From an uncultured Ruminococcus sp. (GTDB lineage: Bacteria > Bacillota > Clostridia > Lachnospirales > Lachnospiraceae): 64,000 nucleotides of DNA. Both the position numbers and the translations under genes were made by a program. Location of the stretch: the NCBI GenBank assembly GCA_900541505.1, contig UQKK01000009.1, positions 1-64,000 on the forward strand. Reading direction: 5' to 3'. Below, one piece after another: positions 44,053 to 53,364 of this stretch (the stretch's first letter is position 1; the number at the start of each line of letters is the position of its first letter). The notes below the pieces were generated by a model. It worked only from the letters and a program-made list of their open reading frames with translations, was not told the DNA's origin and did not search any database.

Positions 44053-45756
44053 ATGGAAAATGAGACAAAGTGCAGAGAGTGGATACTCTCGGAGGAATAC
44101 CGTGATTTTATCATCAACGACAATCGGACTCCCTTTTTTGAAAATATTGCGCAAAACCCCGTCTGTGAACAATATGCCGGTTTCAGCTACCGCTGTATCT
44201 ACCTGCCCCGGCTCCAGGCAGAGCCCCTGACAAGCTCCAGGTTTTCCTATAACGCCATCCCCAAGTGCTATGCTCCGCTCAGCATGGAAACGTTAAATCA
44301 GGCAGGCATCCTCTCCATCCAGAATTATCCCACACTGCAGTTAAAAGGAAACGGTGTGCTCATCGGATTTATTGACAGCGGCATCGACTATGAAAACGAA
44401 GTCTTCCGCAATCTGGACGGTTCCACCCGCATCGCTGCCATCTGGGACCAGACCGAACAGAGCGGAACGCCGCCCTCCCAGTTTCTGTACGGCTCCGAGT
44501 ATTCCCGCGAGCTCATAAACGAAGCGCTCGCCTCCGATTCTCCTTCTTCCGTTGTGCCTTCCGTGGACGAGACCGGACACGGCACCTTCATTGCCAGCCT
44601 CGCCGCCGGTTCCGCCGTGCCTTCCCGGCAGTTTTTAGGTGCCGCCCCCGAATCCACCCTGGCTGTGGTCAAACTGAAACCTGCCAAGGCTTACTTAAAA
44701 GAATTTTATTTCATTCCCGACGACAGTGTATGCTACCAGGAGACCGATATCATCCTCGCCCTGCGCTATCTCAATGAGTTGGCGGACAGCCTTGATATGC
44801 CCCTTGTCCTGTGTATTGCGCTGGGCACCAGCATGGGCGGGCACATCGGCTCTCTGCCGCTGTCCAATTTAATCGAAAACTACAGCAGCTACGCCGACCG
44901 CATTCCTGTGATTGCCGTGGGAAATGAAGCAGATAAACGGCACCACTACTACAATGAAATCATGAACGTGGACGATGAAAAAACGGTGGAAATCCGGGTG
45001 GGCGAGGGGGTTCCCGGTTTTACCATGGAGCTGTGGACAGAGATTCCCAACATCCTTTCCATCTCCCTTGTCTCCCCCTCCGGCGAGTCCACTTCCACCA
45101 TCCCCATACGCGGAAACACCATTACAGAACTGCCATTTCTCTTCGAGCGCACCCGGGTGGTGGTAGATTACCGGATTCTCGTGGAACAGACCAATTCCGA
45201 GCTGATATCTTTTCGTTTCTCGGCGCCTGCTTCGGGTATCTGGAAATTAAATGTCAAGCCCCTGCGCGTCATCGATGGACGCTTCCATATCTGGCTGCCG
45301 CTCACGGAATTTATCGGCGGGGAAGTCTATTTTCTGGACTCTGACCCTTATTATACCCTGACAAATCCCGCCAATACGCTCAACTCCATTGTTGTCTCTT
45401 ACTACAACGGCTCCACCGGCGGTCTGGCACTCGCCTCCGGCAGAGGGTATACACGGACCGACCTCATCAACCCGAACATCACCGCCCCCGGAATCGAGGT
45501 GGAAGGCGCGCTCCCCCAGGGACGTTTCGCCGTGCGTTCCGGCGCAAGCATCGCCGCCGCCGTGACATCCGGCGCCGCCGCCCTTCTGTTGGAGTGGCTC
45601 TTTCAGATTGGCACACCAAGCATAGACTCTTATCAACTGAAAAGCCTCATGATTCTGGGCGCAGTGCGTCCGCCGGGCATGGAATATCCCAACCGGGAAT
45701 GGGGATTCGGGCAGCTTAATCTCTACAATACCCTGGATGAAATGCGAAGACTGTAG
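44053..45756 (+). CDS. Subtilisin-like serine peptidase, Csp/germination-type architecture
   Basis: S8-family peptidase of 567 residues. The catalytic triad appears complete: Asp108 in LIGFIDSGIDYE, His176 in DETGHGTFIAS and Ser499 in RSGASIAAAVTSG; VIAVGNEAD holds the oxyanion Asn. A beta-rich insertion of about 150 residues lies between the His/Asn half and the Ser motif, like the jelly-roll insert of clostridial CspA/B/C. There is no secretion signal, in keeping with spore-associated or cytoplasmic family members. ACAGGAGAT precedes the start. It stands alone and is followed by a strong terminator. A role in spore germination is inference. Confidence 0.85.
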   Translation: MENETKCREWILSEEYRDFIINDNRTPFFENIAQNPVCEQYAGFSYRCIYLPRLQAEPLTSSRFSYNAIPKCYAPLSMETLNQAGILSIQNYPTLQLKGNGVLIGFIDSGIDYENEVFRNLDGSTRIAAIWDQTEQSGTPPSQFLYGSEYSRELINEALASDSPSSVVPSVDETGHGTFIASLAAGSAVPSRQFLGAAPESTLAVVKLKPAKAYLKEFYFIPDDSVCYQETDIILALRYLNELADSLDMPLVLCIALGTSMGGHIGSLPLSNLIENYSSYADRIPVIAVGNEADKRHHYYNEIMNVDDEKTVEIRVGEGVPGFTMELWTEIPNILSISLVSPSGESTSTIPIRGNTITELPFLFERTRVVVDYRILVEQTNSELISFRFSAPASGIWKLNVKPLRVIDGRFHIWLPLTEFIGGEVYFLDSDPYYTLTNPANTLNSIVVSYYNGSTGGLALASGRGYTRTDLINPNITAPGIEVEGALPQGRFAVRSGASIAAAVTSGAAALLLEWLFQIGTPSIDSYQLKSLMILGAVRPPGMEYPNREWGFGQLNLYNTLDEMRRL

Positions 45757-45818
45757 ATGAAGACTATAGATAAAAATTGCCGGATAAAAATTTCAGATAA
45801 AAACATAGAAAAAGATGC

Positions 45819-45860
45819 AAAGTTCCGCGGAAAACGACCTCTCCGCGGAACTTTATTTTT
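45819..45860. terminator. Strong terminator between convergent peptidase and UbiB-type genes
   Basis: AAAGTTCCGCGGA (45819-45831) and TCCGCGGAACTTT (45842-45854) form a perfect 13-bp stem followed by ATTTTTTC on the plus strand. The minus-strand side also has a T-rich flank, so it may act in both directions. Confidence 0.88.
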
Positions 45861-45861
45861 T

Positions 45862-47445
45862 CTATTTTCTTGAAAATAAATGCTTGATAAATACGTAGAG
45901 TACGATGACAAAGGCTATCAGATACCCCAGCGCCCCAATTGCCGGGATTCCCCATATCTTGGGAGTCATATTAGTCGTGCAGATGATACTGGAACTGATT
46001 AGGAGCGCCATCACCCACAGTCCCATCACAATGTTGCGCACGAGGCGCCGCAATAGTTCCGATAAATCATCCGATACATGAAGGTCTAAGTTCACTCTCG
46101 TCTGTCCCTTCATATGTCCGTGCAGAATGTCTGCCGCCATTGACGGGATATCCAGCGCTTTGCGCAGGGAACGATAAAGGCTCTTACCGCCAGACTTCAA
46201 TTCCTTTTTCAAATCCAGGTTCTTGAAAAAACTTCCCGCCATCCGCGCGGATGCGATGTCCACCATATTGATGTCCGGGGCGATATCTGCCAGTACCCCC
46301 TCCATATGGGTAAGTCCTCTTGCCAGCATAGTCAATCCATGGGGCATGCGTATCTTGTTTTCCTTCATGACATCCATCAAGTCCATCATAATCTGCGCCA
46401 CATTGATTTTCCCCATATCCGTATTGCCGTATTTTAGAAGAAGCCCGTCTATATCCTCGTACAGCTTGCTCTGGTCAGGCTTTTCTTTAAACTCTCCCAG
46501 CGCCAGCACCGCTTCCTGGATAAGTCCGATTTCGTGGAACGCCACGCCCTGTACCGCTTTTCCTATCATCTCGCGGTCACGTCCGGTCAGACGTCCCATC
46601 ATCCCCATATCAATCCAGATGATTTTTCCTTCCCGAATCTTTACATTTCCCGAGTGGGGGTCTGCATGGAAAAATCCGTCGTCCATCACCTGCTTGATAT
46701 AGTTGTCTACAAGCTTCGTCCCAATCTCTTTTAAATCATACCCCTCCGCCAGGAGTTCTTCTTTGTCGTCTATCCCGCACCCTTCGATGTACTCCATGAC
46801 GAGCACATACGCCGATGTATACTCCTGGTACAGCTTTGGTATTCCCACAAAAGCGACTTCTTTGTTGAGTGCCGCAAACTCCTCGATATTGGAGGCTTCT
46901 TTGAGGAAATTCATCTCCTCCCGCGTCACTGACCACAGTTCATCCAGCACCATGTCCAAATCCGCCAGTCCTTTTAAGCTCACCGGCGGCATGAGACGGA
47001 CCGCCTTGTGCAAAAGGGCGATATCCCGTGCCATCTTCTCATAGATGCCCTGCCGCTGAACCTTCACGACTACCTCGTCGCCGGATTTCAAGACAGCCCG
47101 GTGCACCTGCGCGATGGAGGCTGAGCCAAGCGGTTTCTCCTCAATGTGGAGAAATATCTTCTGCCACGGAACACCGTAGGACTTCTCCAGCACCTCCGCC
47201 ACCTCGGTAAACGGCATCGGCGACACTTCTGTGCGCAGCCTGGTCAGCTCATCGCAGTAGGCTTTGGGCAGGATGTCCGAATGCATGGACATAATCTGCC
47301 CTATCTTGATGAACGTAGGACCTAAATCCTCTAAAATCAATCTAAGCTTCTCCGGGGTGATGCCCCTGGTGATGCCGTGCTTTCGGAGTACTGCCGTAAT
47401 CTCTCTCAATCGGGATTTGTACTCTCCCGGCTCTTTTCTGCTCAT
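45862..47445 (-). CDS. UbiB/AarF/ABC1-type atypical kinase, membrane-anchored
   Basis: Protein-kinase-like ATPase of the ABC1 family, 527 residues. The invariant KxGQ motif is in TFIKIGQIMSMHSDILP near 49-65, an Ala-rich loop replaces the usual glycine loop (GSASIAQVHRA), and HADPHSGNVKI and WIDMGMMGR supply catalytic Asp residues. Two hydrophobic helices at the C-terminus (after about 470) anchor it to the membrane. In ubiquinone-producing bacteria the family supports quinone synthesis; in Clostridia the role is unknown, probably membrane lipid homeostasis. A phasin-like gene lies two bases upstream. Confidence 0.88.
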   Translation of the reverse strand: MSRKEPGEYKSRLREITAVLRKHGITRGITPEKLRLILEDLGPTFIKIGQIMSMHSDILPKAYCDELTRLRTEVSPMPFTEVAEVLEKSYGVPWQKIFLHIEEKPLGSASIAQVHRAVLKSGDEVVVKVQRQGIYEKMARDIALLHKAVRLMPPVSLKGLADLDMVLDELWSVTREEMNFLKEASNIEEFAALNKEVAFVGIPKLYQEYTSAYVLVMEYIEGCGIDDKEELLAEGYDLKEIGTKLVDNYIKQVMDDGFFHADPHSGNVKIREGKIIWIDMGMMGRLTGRDREMIGKAVQGVAFHEIGLIQEAVLALGEFKEKPDQSKLYEDIDGLLLKYGNTDMGKINVAQIMMDLMDVMKENKIRMPHGLTMLARGLTHMEGVLADIAPDINMVDIASARMAGSFFKNLDLKKELKSGGKSLYRSLRKALDIPSMAADILHGHMKGQTRVNLDLHVSDDLSELLRRLVRNIVMGLWVMALLISSSIICTTNMTPKIWGIPAIGALGYLIAFVIVLYVFIKHLFSRK

Positions 47446-47447
47446 TT

Positions 47448-47807
47448 TTACTCATCCGTTTCCGCAGCTTCTGTCTCCTTTATCTCCTCCGCTGCCTCTT
47501 CCTGTGCCGCCGCTTCTTTCTTAAAAATTTCTGCCTTTAATTCTGCCACCTGTTCCGGTGTCATCTTATCCAGCAAATCCTTCAAATCATCGGCGGCGGA
47601 AGGCTTCTCGGCAGATTTGACATTTTCTTTCACTGTCTTTTTGATATTGTGCTTCAGCTCTTCATTCAAGACCTTTCCCTGTTCTACTGTGAGTTCGCCC
47701 TTTTTCACCATCTCATCTAATAAGTCTTTCGACTTCTCCGCAGTCACCGCCACTGCGCCGATTCCTGCCAAAAGTACCTTTTTCACATTATCTCCGAGTT
47801 TTTCCAT
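47448..47807 (-). CDS. Phasin-like helical protein
   Basis: 119-residue, strongly charged, mainly helical protein. It begins MEKLGDNVKKVLLAGIGAVAVTAEKSKDLLDEMVKKG, a pattern seen in phasin-like and similar small proteins of Firmicutes, and ends in a Glu/Ala-rich tail. It is immediately upstream of the UbiB-type kinase and probably cotranscribed; pairs of this kind recur in Clostridia, so it may be a partner or substrate of the kinase. No catalytic motif is present. Confidence 0.75.
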   Translation of the reverse strand: MEKLGDNVKKVLLAGIGAVAVTAEKSKDLLDEMVKKGELTVEQGKVLNEELKHNIKKTVKENVKSAEKPSAADDLKDLLDKMTPEQVAELKAEIFKKEAAAQEEAAEEIKETEAAETDE

Positions 47808-47878
47808 CTTTGTCGACTCCTTTCTTATACCCTCTCTTTTTATAGATATCTCTTTTTATGAAACACTGCTTCGTCTGA

Positions 47879-48253
47879 TTACAAAAGCACAGCCGCCAGT
47901 TTGGGAAGGAAAATCACACATCCTGTGATGGCTGCCATCAAAGCCGCGATGAGCACAGCCCCCGCCGCCGTATCCTTGGCAATCTTCGCCAGAGGCTTTT
48001 TCTCCTCCGTCACCAGGTCCACCACCGCTTCCACCGCAGTGTTTACCAGCTCCAGTGCCAAAATAAGCCCGAACAGGACAAGGCAGATACACCACTCTGC
48101 GACCGATATCTTAAGCCAGATTCCCGCAGCAACCACCAGAATGGCGGCAGCACAGTGAATCTGCATATTGCGTTCCTTTGAAATCCCATAGAAAATGCCC
48201 TCAAAGGCATAGCCAAAACTTTTATAGAGTGGGTCTTTTTTCTCCTTCTTCAA
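47879..48253 (-). CDS. dgkA: Diacylglycerol/undecaprenol kinase, TTG start
   Basis: Small membrane kinase recycling undecaprenol or diacylglycerol, 124 residues with three helices. Family motifs: SFGYAFEGIFYGISKERNMQIH near the N-terminus and LELVNTAVEAVVDLVTEE around 65-85. The longest frame starts at 48316, but that would overlap the upstream antiporter gene by 53 bases and add a basic tail absent from the family. A TTG at 48251-48253 has AGGAGA six bases before it, clears the upstream stop, and gives a normal-length protein, so it is the preferred start. Confidence 0.88.
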   Translation of the reverse strand: MKKEKKDPLYKSFGYAFEGIFYGISKERNMQIHCAAAILVVAAGIWLKISVAEWCICLVLFGLILALELVNTAVEAVVDLVTEEKKPLAKIAKDTAAGAVLIAALMAAITGCVIFLPKLAAVLL

Positions 48254-48263
48254 CGCGCTTCTC

Positions 48264-49550
48264 CTATTTCTTTTTTCTCTGATTATATTCCCCGCGGATT
48301 TCCGCCGCATTCTCATAGTAACTCGTTACCATCTTATCCTCCGGTACGTTCTGCTCCGGCACAGGCGCTGTTCCCGGAGCAAACACAATTTTCAGAAGGA
48401 TTGGTGTAACAATCGTGGTGATAACCACCACGATAATGACCGGTCCTAAGAACTGCGGACTCATCAATCCCAGAGAATCTCCTTTACTCGCCACGATAAG
48501 GGCGACCTCACCACGGGAAATCATACCGACTCCGATACGTTTTACCTGGTAATTCTTGTACCCGCACATTTTCGCGCCCAGCCCGCAGCCGATAACTTTC
48601 GTCAAAATCGCCACAATCGTAAGCGCCACGGCAAAGCCGACGATGGCGGCGGACATTTCCGGCAGCACGACCTTCAAGCCGATGCTGGCAAAAAATACCG
48701 GTGAGAGCAGCAGATAGGACAAGGTGTCAAACTTGCTCTCCAGGTAGGTCGCGCGGCGCACATTGGAGACAATGAGTCCGGCGATAAACGCGCCCGTGAT
48801 GTCTGCCACGCCAAAGACATCCTCCGCTATGTATGCCATCAGAAGGCAGAACACAAAAGCGACAATGGTATGTCTGTGCAGCTCTTTTTCCGCATCGTCC
48901 ACCCATTTTTTATACAATTTATAAAACAGGAATCCCACCACTCCCGAAAAGGCGAAGAACCCTACAATCTTTAACAGCACAACACCCAGGCTGATGCTGG
49001 AGTCTGCAAGACTGGTGACGATTGTCAGAGCAATGATACCCAGAATATCGTCTATGATGGCAGCTCCCAGTATGGCATTTCCGGAATGGGTCTTTAGTTT
49101 TCCCAGTTCCTTTAGTGTCTCCACAGTGATACTTACCGAAGTCGCTGTGAGGATGACGCCGATAAAGATGTTCTGCAGAAAAATGCTGGCACTCGCGCTG
49201 GACTCAATCATACCCGGCTTATTGAAGAACCAGGCAACCCCGAACCCGCCGAGAAGCGGGACAATGACACCGCACAGGGCAATCACAAAGGACGCCTTGC
49301 CGCTGGCTTTGAGTTCTTTGATGTCCGTCTCCATTCCGGCGCTGAACATGAGGATGATGACCCCGATTTCCGCCACGGATTTAATAAAGGATGTCTCAGA
49401 CAGGATTCCGAATCCCGCCGGACCTAATACCAGTCCCGCCAGAAGCGCTCCTACCACCTGCGGCATCTGAACCCTTCTTGTCAAAAGCCCAAGAAACTTG
49501 GTGCACAGTAAAATAATTGCCAAATCCAATAGATAACGATAGCTTTCCAT
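48264..49550 (-). CDS. Cation:proton antiporter, CPA2 family
   Basis: Membrane protein of 428 residues with about 12-13 helices, KefB/NapA-like. The exchange-site region is visible in NAILGAAIIDDILGIIAL (paired Asp, near 160-177) and a first-half segment MFSAGMETDIKELKASG. No TrkA-N or TrkA-C domain follows, so it is a plain Na+(K+)/H+ exchanger. It is the first gene ahead of dgkA; the C-terminal 40 residues are hydrophilic. Confidence 0.88.
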   Translation of the reverse strand: MESYRYLLDLAIILLCTKFLGLLTRRVQMPQVVGALLAGLVLGPAGFGILSETSFIKSVAEIGVIILMFSAGMETDIKELKASGKASFVIALCGVIVPLLGGFGVAWFFNKPGMIESSASASIFLQNIFIGVILTATSVSITVETLKELGKLKTHSGNAILGAAIIDDILGIIALTIVTSLADSSISLGVVLLKIVGFFAFSGVVGFLFYKLYKKWVDDAEKELHRHTIVAFVFCLLMAYIAEDVFGVADITGAFIAGLIVSNVRRATYLESKFDTLSYLLLSPVFFASIGLKVVLPEMSAAIVGFAVALTIVAILTKVIGCGLGAKMCGYKNYQVKRIGVGMISRGEVALIVASKGDSLGLMSPQFLGPVIIVVVITTIVTPILLKIVFAPGTAPVPEQNVPEDKMVTSYYENAAEIRGEYNQRKKK

Positions 49551-49705
49551 TTTGTTTCCTCTCTTTTCTGTCTGTTTTATCCAGCAATATAATATAAGGA
49601 ATATGCCCTCTCTTTGAAAAAGAGGGTATTGATATGTCCAAATTCCCGGTCAAAGACAGCCCCCTCTGTCTTTTAAGCCGGCATGGTATTTTCTGCCTCC
49701 CTTCT

Positions 49706-51169
49706 TTAATGCAGACGCGGCACTTCCTGCCCTCTAAGCTCAATGATAGGTCCGCCTGTTCCTTCTATGTACTCTCTTGTGATGGTAACCTGCCCGATGC
49801 TGTCATCCTTGGGTATCTCATACATGATATCCAGCATAAATTCCTCGATGATAGCGCGCAGCGCGCGGGCGCCTGTGTCCTTCTCCATCGCCTTCTCGGC
49901 GATTGCCTCCAGAGCCCCGTCGTCAAACATGAGATTCACTTCATCCAGAGCCAGGAGCTTCTGATACTGCTTGAGAATCGCGTTCTTCGGCTCCTTTAAG
50001 ATTTTCACCAGCATATCCTTATCCAGCCCTTTCAGGGTGAATATGATGGGAAGACGACCGATGAACTCCGGAATCATCCCGAATTTGCGCAAATCCTCCA
50101 CCGTCACCTTGGATAAGAGTTCCTTGTCATGCTCGAATTTATCTTTCAGCTCCGCATTGAAGCCCATAGAAGTCTTTTTCGACAGCCTTTCCTTTATGAT
50201 GTCCTCCAAATCCGGGAAAGCGCCCCCGCAGATAAACAGTATATTCTTTGTATTAATCGTGGTGAGCGGCACCATGGCATTCTTGCTGTTCGCCCCCACC
50301 GGGACTTCCACCTCGCTGCCCTCCAGAAGCTTTAACATTCCCTGTTGTACCGACTCTCCGCTGACATCCCGCTGATTGGAATTGCGCTTCTTGGCAATCT
50401 TATCTATCTCATCTATGAAAATGATGCCCTGTTCTGCCCTCTCCACATCGTTGTCCGCAGCCGCCAGAAGCTTCGATACCACGCTCTCGATGTCGTCTCC
50501 TATGTATCCCGCCTCGGTAAGCGACGTAGCATCCGTGATGGCGAGCGGCACATCCAGAAGTCTCGCCAGAGTCTTCACAAGGTACGTCTTTCCGCTTCCG
50601 GTCGGTCCAATCATGAGCATGTTGGACTTCTCAATCTCGATATCGTCCATAGTATCTGTGGCAACCCGCTTATAGTGGTTATATACTGCCACTGACATGG
50701 CTTTCTTGGCATATTCCTGCCCCACCACATACTCGTCCAGCTTCGCCTTAATCTTGTGCGGAGCCGGGATATCCCGGATATCCAGCTTGTGGTACTCTTT
50801 GGGCTTTTCCTTTTTCTTTTTTATCTTCTGACTCTTGGGAATCGTATTCTCCAAATCCGCCATATTGAAGAACTGCACGCCCGGCATGTTCATCAGACGG
50901 TTCAAATCCACCGCCCCGCTCGTCATGGCGTCAAAGCTCTTCTGCATACACGCCGGACACACTGTGATATTGTTCGGCAGCTCTACCATCTTTCCTGTCA
51001 CACTCTCCGGTCTGTGACAGATAAAGCAGATTTTCTCATATTCGTCTTCTTTCTCTTCTTTTGTCTCCGCCTCTACAATCACCGGCTTTTCCTTTTCCTG
51101 CGTATCCGGTGTCTGTTTGTCCTTTTCTTTTTCTTCCTCATCTACGATGATAAAATCTCTGTCTGACAT
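49706..51169 (-). CDS. ClpX-like AAA+ unfoldase with altered substrate and ClpP loops
   Basis: ATP-dependent unfoldase of 487 residues, about 60 longer than typical ClpX. After an acidic, Lys-rich N-terminal extension it has a zinc-binding domain (CFICHRP and CPACMQ, near 48-80), a linker rich in Lys, and the AAA+ domain with GPTGSGKT near 187 and FIDEID. The pore loop is GYIGDD (GYVG in ClpX). The RKH loop is missing, replaced by VGANSKNAMVP, and the IGF loop that docks ClpP reads SMGF. No clpP is nearby. It may be a specialised paralogue with its own substrates. A consensus promoter lies 80 bases upstream. Confidence 0.85.
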   Translation of the reverse strand: MSDRDFIIVDEEEKEKDKQTPDTQEKEKPVIVEAETKEEKEDEYEKICFICHRPESVTGKMVELPNNITVCPACMQKSFDAMTSGAVDLNRLMNMPGVQFFNMADLENTIPKSQKIKKKKEKPKEYHKLDIRDIPAPHKIKAKLDEYVVGQEYAKKAMSVAVYNHYKRVATDTMDDIEIEKSNMLMIGPTGSGKTYLVKTLARLLDVPLAITDATSLTEAGYIGDDIESVVSKLLAAADNDVERAEQGIIFIDEIDKIAKKRNSNQRDVSGESVQQGMLKLLEGSEVEVPVGANSKNAMVPLTTINTKNILFICGGAFPDLEDIIKERLSKKTSMGFNAELKDKFEHDKELLSKVTVEDLRKFGMIPEFIGRLPIIFTLKGLDKDMLVKILKEPKNAILKQYQKLLALDEVNLMFDDGALEAIAEKAMEKDTGARALRAIIEEFMLDIMYEIPKDDSIGQVTITREYIEGTGGPIIELRGQEVPRLH

Positions 51170-51247
51170 TTTTATCCTTTCTCTGCTGCATACTGTACTT
51201 ATTCAGATAGGAGCGCTTGCAGCCGCGCCCCGGCAATTTCGATTATC

Positions 51248-51276
51248 ATTATAATACACCTGCCTCTGATATACAA
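51248..51276 (-). promoter_or_regulatory. Promoter of the ClpX-like gene
   Basis: On the minus strand TTGTAT (51271-51276), 17 bases and TATAAT (51248-51253). Confidence 0.65.
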
Positions 51277-51370
51277 ATGAAGATTTTGTAAATCCACCCT
51301 GCCGCAGTCGTTCCAAAGCGCTGCCTGTACGCTATACTTTAAGCAGGAAGGCGGGTATTCATCAACTGCC

Positions 51371-53332
51371 TTATTCCTCCAACATCTTCAGAAAATCTTC
51401 TTCCGATATGATGGGGATATTCAGTTCTTTTGCCTTTTTGTTCTTGGAGGAGGAAGACTCAATGTCGTTGTTGATGAGATAATTGGTCTTTGACGTCACA
51501 GAACCTGTCACTTTCCCGCCCTTTCTCTCAATCAGTTCCTTTATCTCCCCACGATTCGAAAAATGTGCGACCGACCCGGTGACCACGAAATTCAAATTGG
51601 CAAAAATCTGCTGCTCCGTGTCCGTCTCTTCCGCCTGCGGTATCTCCACCTCCTGTAAGAGCCGCTCGAACAAATCCCGGTTCTCCCGGTCCGCGAAATA
51701 TTCCACAAAGGTACGCGCGATGACGCCCCCGATTCCGGAAATACCGTCCAGTTCCTCTTCTGTTGCATTTTTTACCTTCTCAGGGTCATTGCCAAAGGCA
51801 CGGCAGATAACCTTGGCATTGGAAAGCCCGATATTGGGAATCCCCAGACTGTACACCAGCTTGGCAAGGGTCGTCTCTCTCGCCTGCGCAGCACTCTTTA
51901 TCAAATTTTCGTAGGATTTTTCACCGAAGCCCTCCATATTCTTTATCTCTTCCTCGTAGCGCTCCAGATGGAAGAGGTCCGTAAAATCCTTCACAAATCC
52001 ATTCATGATAAATTTTTCCAGCGTCGCTTCGGAAAGACCTTCGATGTTCATGGCATCCCGGCTCACAAAGAGCACAAAAGATTTCAGATGCTTCGCCTGG
52101 CATTTAGGATTCGTACAATACAGAGATTTGGTCTCATTTTCCATGGAAATCTTTGTACTGCCCCCGCACACCGGACAGACCTCAGGGATATCTTTCACTC
52201 CGCTCCTCGTCAGATTCTCAGCAATCTGCGGAATAATCATGTTTGCCTTGTAAACTTGAATGGTATCGCCAATCCCCAGTTCCAATTCTTCCATGATGCT
52301 TAAATTGTGTACACTGGCACGGCTCACTGTAGTCCCCTCCAGCTCCACCGGTTCAAAGATTGCCACCGGATTTAACAGCCCTGTGCGTGAAGGACTCCAT
52401 TCGATTTCTCGCAGGGTTGTCTCACGCATTTCATCCGCCCATTTGAAGGCAATGGAATCCCTCGGGAACTTCGCCGTGGTCCCAAGAGACTGCCCGTAAG
52501 CGATATCGTCATAGATGAGCACCAGTCCGTCGGAAGGTATCTCATTGTCTTTAATGTGGTTCTCAAACCATGCCACCTCATCCGCTATCGTATCCGCAGT
52601 CACCGCGTGATACTCCACAGTCATAAAGCCCTGCTCCTTCAGCCATTCCATCTGACAGAGGCGGGAATTTTTAAAATCCACGCCGTCTGCCCTCACAAGG
52701 CTGAACGCATAAAAGCGCACATTTCTCTTTGCCGTAATCTCATTGTTCAACTGGCGCACAGAACCGCTGCACAGATTTCGCGGGTTCTTGTATTTGGCGT
52801 CCACATCCTCAATCTCGTCATTGATTTTCTCAAAATCCCGGTAGCTGATGACCGCCTCTCCCCTTAAAATGAGCTCTCCTCTGTAAGGGATAGAGAGAGG
52901 GAGATTGGAGAACACCTTCGCATTGTTCGTGATAACCTCCCCAATCTCCCCGTTTCCTCTTGTCACCGCTTTTAAAAGCTGACCGTCCCGATAAGTCAGA
53001 ACAATGGTGAGCCCGTCTAACTTCCAGGATATCATTGCCTTCTGCGCGCCCAAAAATTCCTGTAAAGCCGCCACTTCCTTCGTCTTATCCAGAGACAGCA
53101 TAGGGCGCTCATGCTGCTCTTTCGGCAGCTCGCTCAACACCTCATAGCCCACATTCACCGTCGGGCTCTGGGACAGTGTCGTGCCGATTTCCTTTTCCAG
53201 AGAGACCAGCTCATCATAGAGCCTGTCATACTCCAGATTACTCATAATCTCTGTATTTTCCTGCTCATAGGCATACCGCGCCTTATTCAGGATTTCCACT
53301 AATTCCCGCATTCGCTGTTTTTTTTCTTCCAC
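51371..53332 (-). CDS. ligA: NAD+-dependent DNA ligase, divergent
   Basis: Seals nicks in DNA using NAD+. Domain order is complete: Ia (AYEQENTEIMSNLEYDRLYDEL), nucleotidyltransferase with catalytic Lys104 in SWKLDGLTI, OB fold, four-Cys zinc finger (CPVCGG...YCTNPKCQAKHL), helix-hairpin-helix repeats and a C-terminal BRCT domain (FVVTGSVAHFSNRGEIKELIE). The active-site motif KLDG with W before it differs from the usual KIDG, and the length, 653 residues, is slightly short. The start is a GTG with GGGAGGT seven bases before it. It may be the cell's main ligase or a second one. Confidence 0.92.
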   Translation of the reverse strand: MEEKKQRMRELVEILNKARYAYEQENTEIMSNLEYDRLYDELVSLEKEIGTTLSQSPTVNVGYEVLSELPKEQHERPMLSLDKTKEVAALQEFLGAQKAMISWKLDGLTIVLTYRDGQLLKAVTRGNGEIGEVITNNAKVFSNLPLSIPYRGELILRGEAVISYRDFEKINDEIEDVDAKYKNPRNLCSGSVRQLNNEITAKRNVRFYAFSLVRADGVDFKNSRLCQMEWLKEQGFMTVEYHAVTADTIADEVAWFENHIKDNEIPSDGLVLIYDDIAYGQSLGTTAKFPRDSIAFKWADEMRETTLREIEWSPSRTGLLNPVAIFEPVELEGTTVSRASVHNLSIMEELELGIGDTIQVYKANMIIPQIAENLTRSGVKDIPEVCPVCGGSTKISMENETKSLYCTNPKCQAKHLKSFVLFVSRDAMNIEGLSEATLEKFIMNGFVKDFTDLFHLERYEEEIKNMEGFGEKSYENLIKSAAQARETTLAKLVYSLGIPNIGLSNAKVICRAFGNDPEKVKNATEEELDGISGIGGVIARTFVEYFADRENRDLFERLLQEVEIPQAEETDTEQQIFANLNFVVTGSVAHFSNRGEIKELIERKGGKVTGSVTSKTNYLINNDIESSSSKNKKAKELNIPIISEEDFLKMLEE

Positions 53333-53364
53333 AAGTCTACCTCCCGACCGACAAGATTTTCTCT

